Assembly (NCBI RefSeq): GCF_030818795.1
Contig: NZ_JAUTAY010000001.1
Location: forward strand, 2,976,001-3,040,000
Source of the DNA: Microbacterium sp. SORGH_AS_0862
GTDB taxonomy: Bacteria > Actinomycetota > Actinomycetes > Actinomycetales > Microbacteriaceae
DNA length: 64,000 nucleotides
Direction: 5' to 3'
Of this stretch, positions 63,360-64,000 are shown in pieces (position 1 is the first letter of the stretch; every line of letters starts with the position of its first letter). Under the pieces are notes generated by a model, which saw nothing but the letters and a program-made list of their open reading frames with translations, searched no databases and had not been told where the DNA came from. The position numbers were made by a program, and so were the translations under genes.

Positions 63360-64000
63360 GCCCGAGTAAGCCACCTGGCTGCGTGCTGGGCGCGGCTGAG
63401 GATCTCTCGAACCGCCTGCTGAGCCTCTGTGGCACTGTTGACGACGGTGACGTCGTAGCCGCCCCCTGCGTAGGTCGCACCCCAGGTGGTATCTCGGACG
63501 ACCTGGGAGGTGAGCACAAGCGGGCGCGCATGTTTAATGGCGGCATTTGCCTGGATTCGAGTACCAGACTTCTCGGACGCCTCAGCGATGACCGTGATCG
63601 AGCTGTACGCGCTCATGGTGATGTTTCGCTGCGGAAACGTCTGTCGATTCGGGCGTGCCTCAGGGCGGAACTGAGAGATCACAAGACCTGTCTCGGCAAT
63701 CTGGTCTTGAAGCGCTCGATGCTCTGAGGGGTAAACGTGGCGGAGCCCGTTCCCCAGAACGGCCACAGTGCGTCCACCCGCGGCAAGCGCCGCACGATGG
63801 GCAGAACCGTCCACGCCGCGAGCAAGCCCCGAAACTACCGTGATGGTGTCCTCCGAAAGAAGGCTGGCGAGCTCAGAAGCGAACTTCAGGCCGGTGTCCG
63901 AAACTTCTCGGCTCCCAACGATCGCCGCCGAGAGGCGGTCGCTGCGAACTTCTCCGCGCGCGTAGATCGCGAGCGGGTAGTCGAACACACTGCGCATCTG
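63356..64000 (-). CDS. DprA/Smf-like protein, 5' end outside window
   Basis: At least 214 residues of the DprA Rossmann domain: AIVGSREVSDTG, VVSGLARGVDGSAHRAALA, VYPSEHRALQDQI, QTFPQRNITMSAYSSI (usual FPxRNR, here with Ile last) and EKSGTRIQANAAIKHARP. The frame is open to the window edge, so the N-terminus is cut. It ends without a C-terminal winged-helix domain. Classical DprA loads RecA on ssDNA; copies on accessory elements more often act in conflict or mobility systems. Here it is coupled to the ComF-like gene. Confidence 0.85.
   Translation of the reverse strand, partial: QMRSVFDYPLAIYARGEVRSDRLSAAIVGSREVSDTGLKFASELASLLSEDTITVVSGLARGVDGSAHRAALAAGGRTVAVLGNGLRHVYPSEHRALQDQIAETGLVISQFRPEARPNRQTFPQRNITMSAYSSITVIAEASEKSGTRIQANAAIKHARPLVLTSQVVRDTTWGATYAGGGYDVTVVNSATEAQQAVREILSRAQHAARWLTRA

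Larger units (their letters stand above)
57369..64000. mobile_element. Accessory element inserted in the 3' end of tadC (right end not in window)
   Basis: Starting where tadC breaks off, gene content and base use change: more A/T-rich codons (visible from about 58.3 kb), a ParB-like phage-type gene, small membrane proteins, hypothetical genes on both strands and a DprA/ComF pair. No integrase, transposase, replication gene, tRNA or terminal repeat is visible in these 6.6 kb. Beside the break is CTTCT...AGAAG around a short core (57,352-57,371), possibly part of an attachment site. It may be an integrative element, a prophage remnant or a deletion scar filled with foreign DNA. Confidence 0.7.

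Noticed and set aside
57369..64000. Integrase or recombinase gene for the element
   Set aside because: No frame shows tyrosine or serine recombinase motifs; it must be beyond the window if it exists.
1..64000. CRISPR array, rRNA operon or riboswitch
   Set aside because: No regularly spaced repeats, no rRNA sequence and no recognisable riboswitch core were found.

Overview
The window looks like a chromosomal segment of a high-GC actinobacterium of the family Microbacteriaceae, most likely Microbacterium or a close relative. The reasons are the base composition, the frequent GTG starts, and gene neighbourhoods typical of the group. One is the adnA-adnB-nudC-uvrD / ThiF-like / zincin / Lon-like / UPF0182 block, which parallels the Rv3202c-Rv3193c order of mycobacteria. 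Another is a complete C50 carotenoid operon next to a MarR gene. A two-gene ligD/ku end-joining locus is also present. The left edge cuts an endonuclease/exonuclease/phosphatase gene and the right edge cuts a DprA-like gene.

Region by region: 1-5.2 kb holds housekeeping genes (PHP phosphatase, DEAD-box helicase, ferritin-like protein, RidA, DUF3107). 5.3-16.3 kb is a DNA-repair block with the two AdnAB helicase-nuclease subunits, a kinase-like protein without its catalytic loop, NudC, a short UvrD-type helicase and an E1-like protein whose 3' end overlaps uvrD antisense. 16.4-22 kb carries the DUF2342 zincin, a PDZ/Lon-like protease and a large UPF0182 membrane protein. 21.7-23.3 kb is a mosaic duplication with a fold-back inversion and many one-base indels, most simply explained as an assembly artefact. 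23.0-28.5 kb is idi-crtE-crtB-crtI-crtYe-crtYf-crtEb, almost all with overlapping stop/start codons, divergent from a CrtR-like MarR gene. 29-47 kb contains initiator tRNA, a nitrilase-family enzyme, an aminotransferase, an HtrA-like protease, a cell-surface glycopolymer cluster (three glycerophosphotransferase-like proteins, a GT2, a nucleotidyltransferase), an ABC exporter whose ATPase has a histone-H1-like N-terminal tail, pncB, and murI-rph-rdgB. 47-53 kb has a CDF transporter, ligD, ku, a DedA protein, tRNA-Leu and an alpha/beta hydrolase, followed by a decayed gene for an LAxTG-type surface protein.

From 54.5 kb a Tad pilus locus begins (tadA, tadB, tadC), but tadC ends abruptly at 57,368 without its final membrane segment. 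Everything to its right (57.4-64 kb) looks like an integrated accessory element: more A/T-rich, with a phage-type ParB-like protein, a coiled-coil membrane protein, a cassette of three tiny membrane proteins, a two-gene unit whose larger product ends in an R-x4-H (HEPN-like) motif, and a translationally coupled DprA-like / ComF-like phosphoribosyltransferase pair. No integrase is visible, so the other end of the element must lie beyond the window or be lost. These last modules are the best candidates for an undescribed system, probably defence- or mobile-element-related; their function is inferred, not shown.
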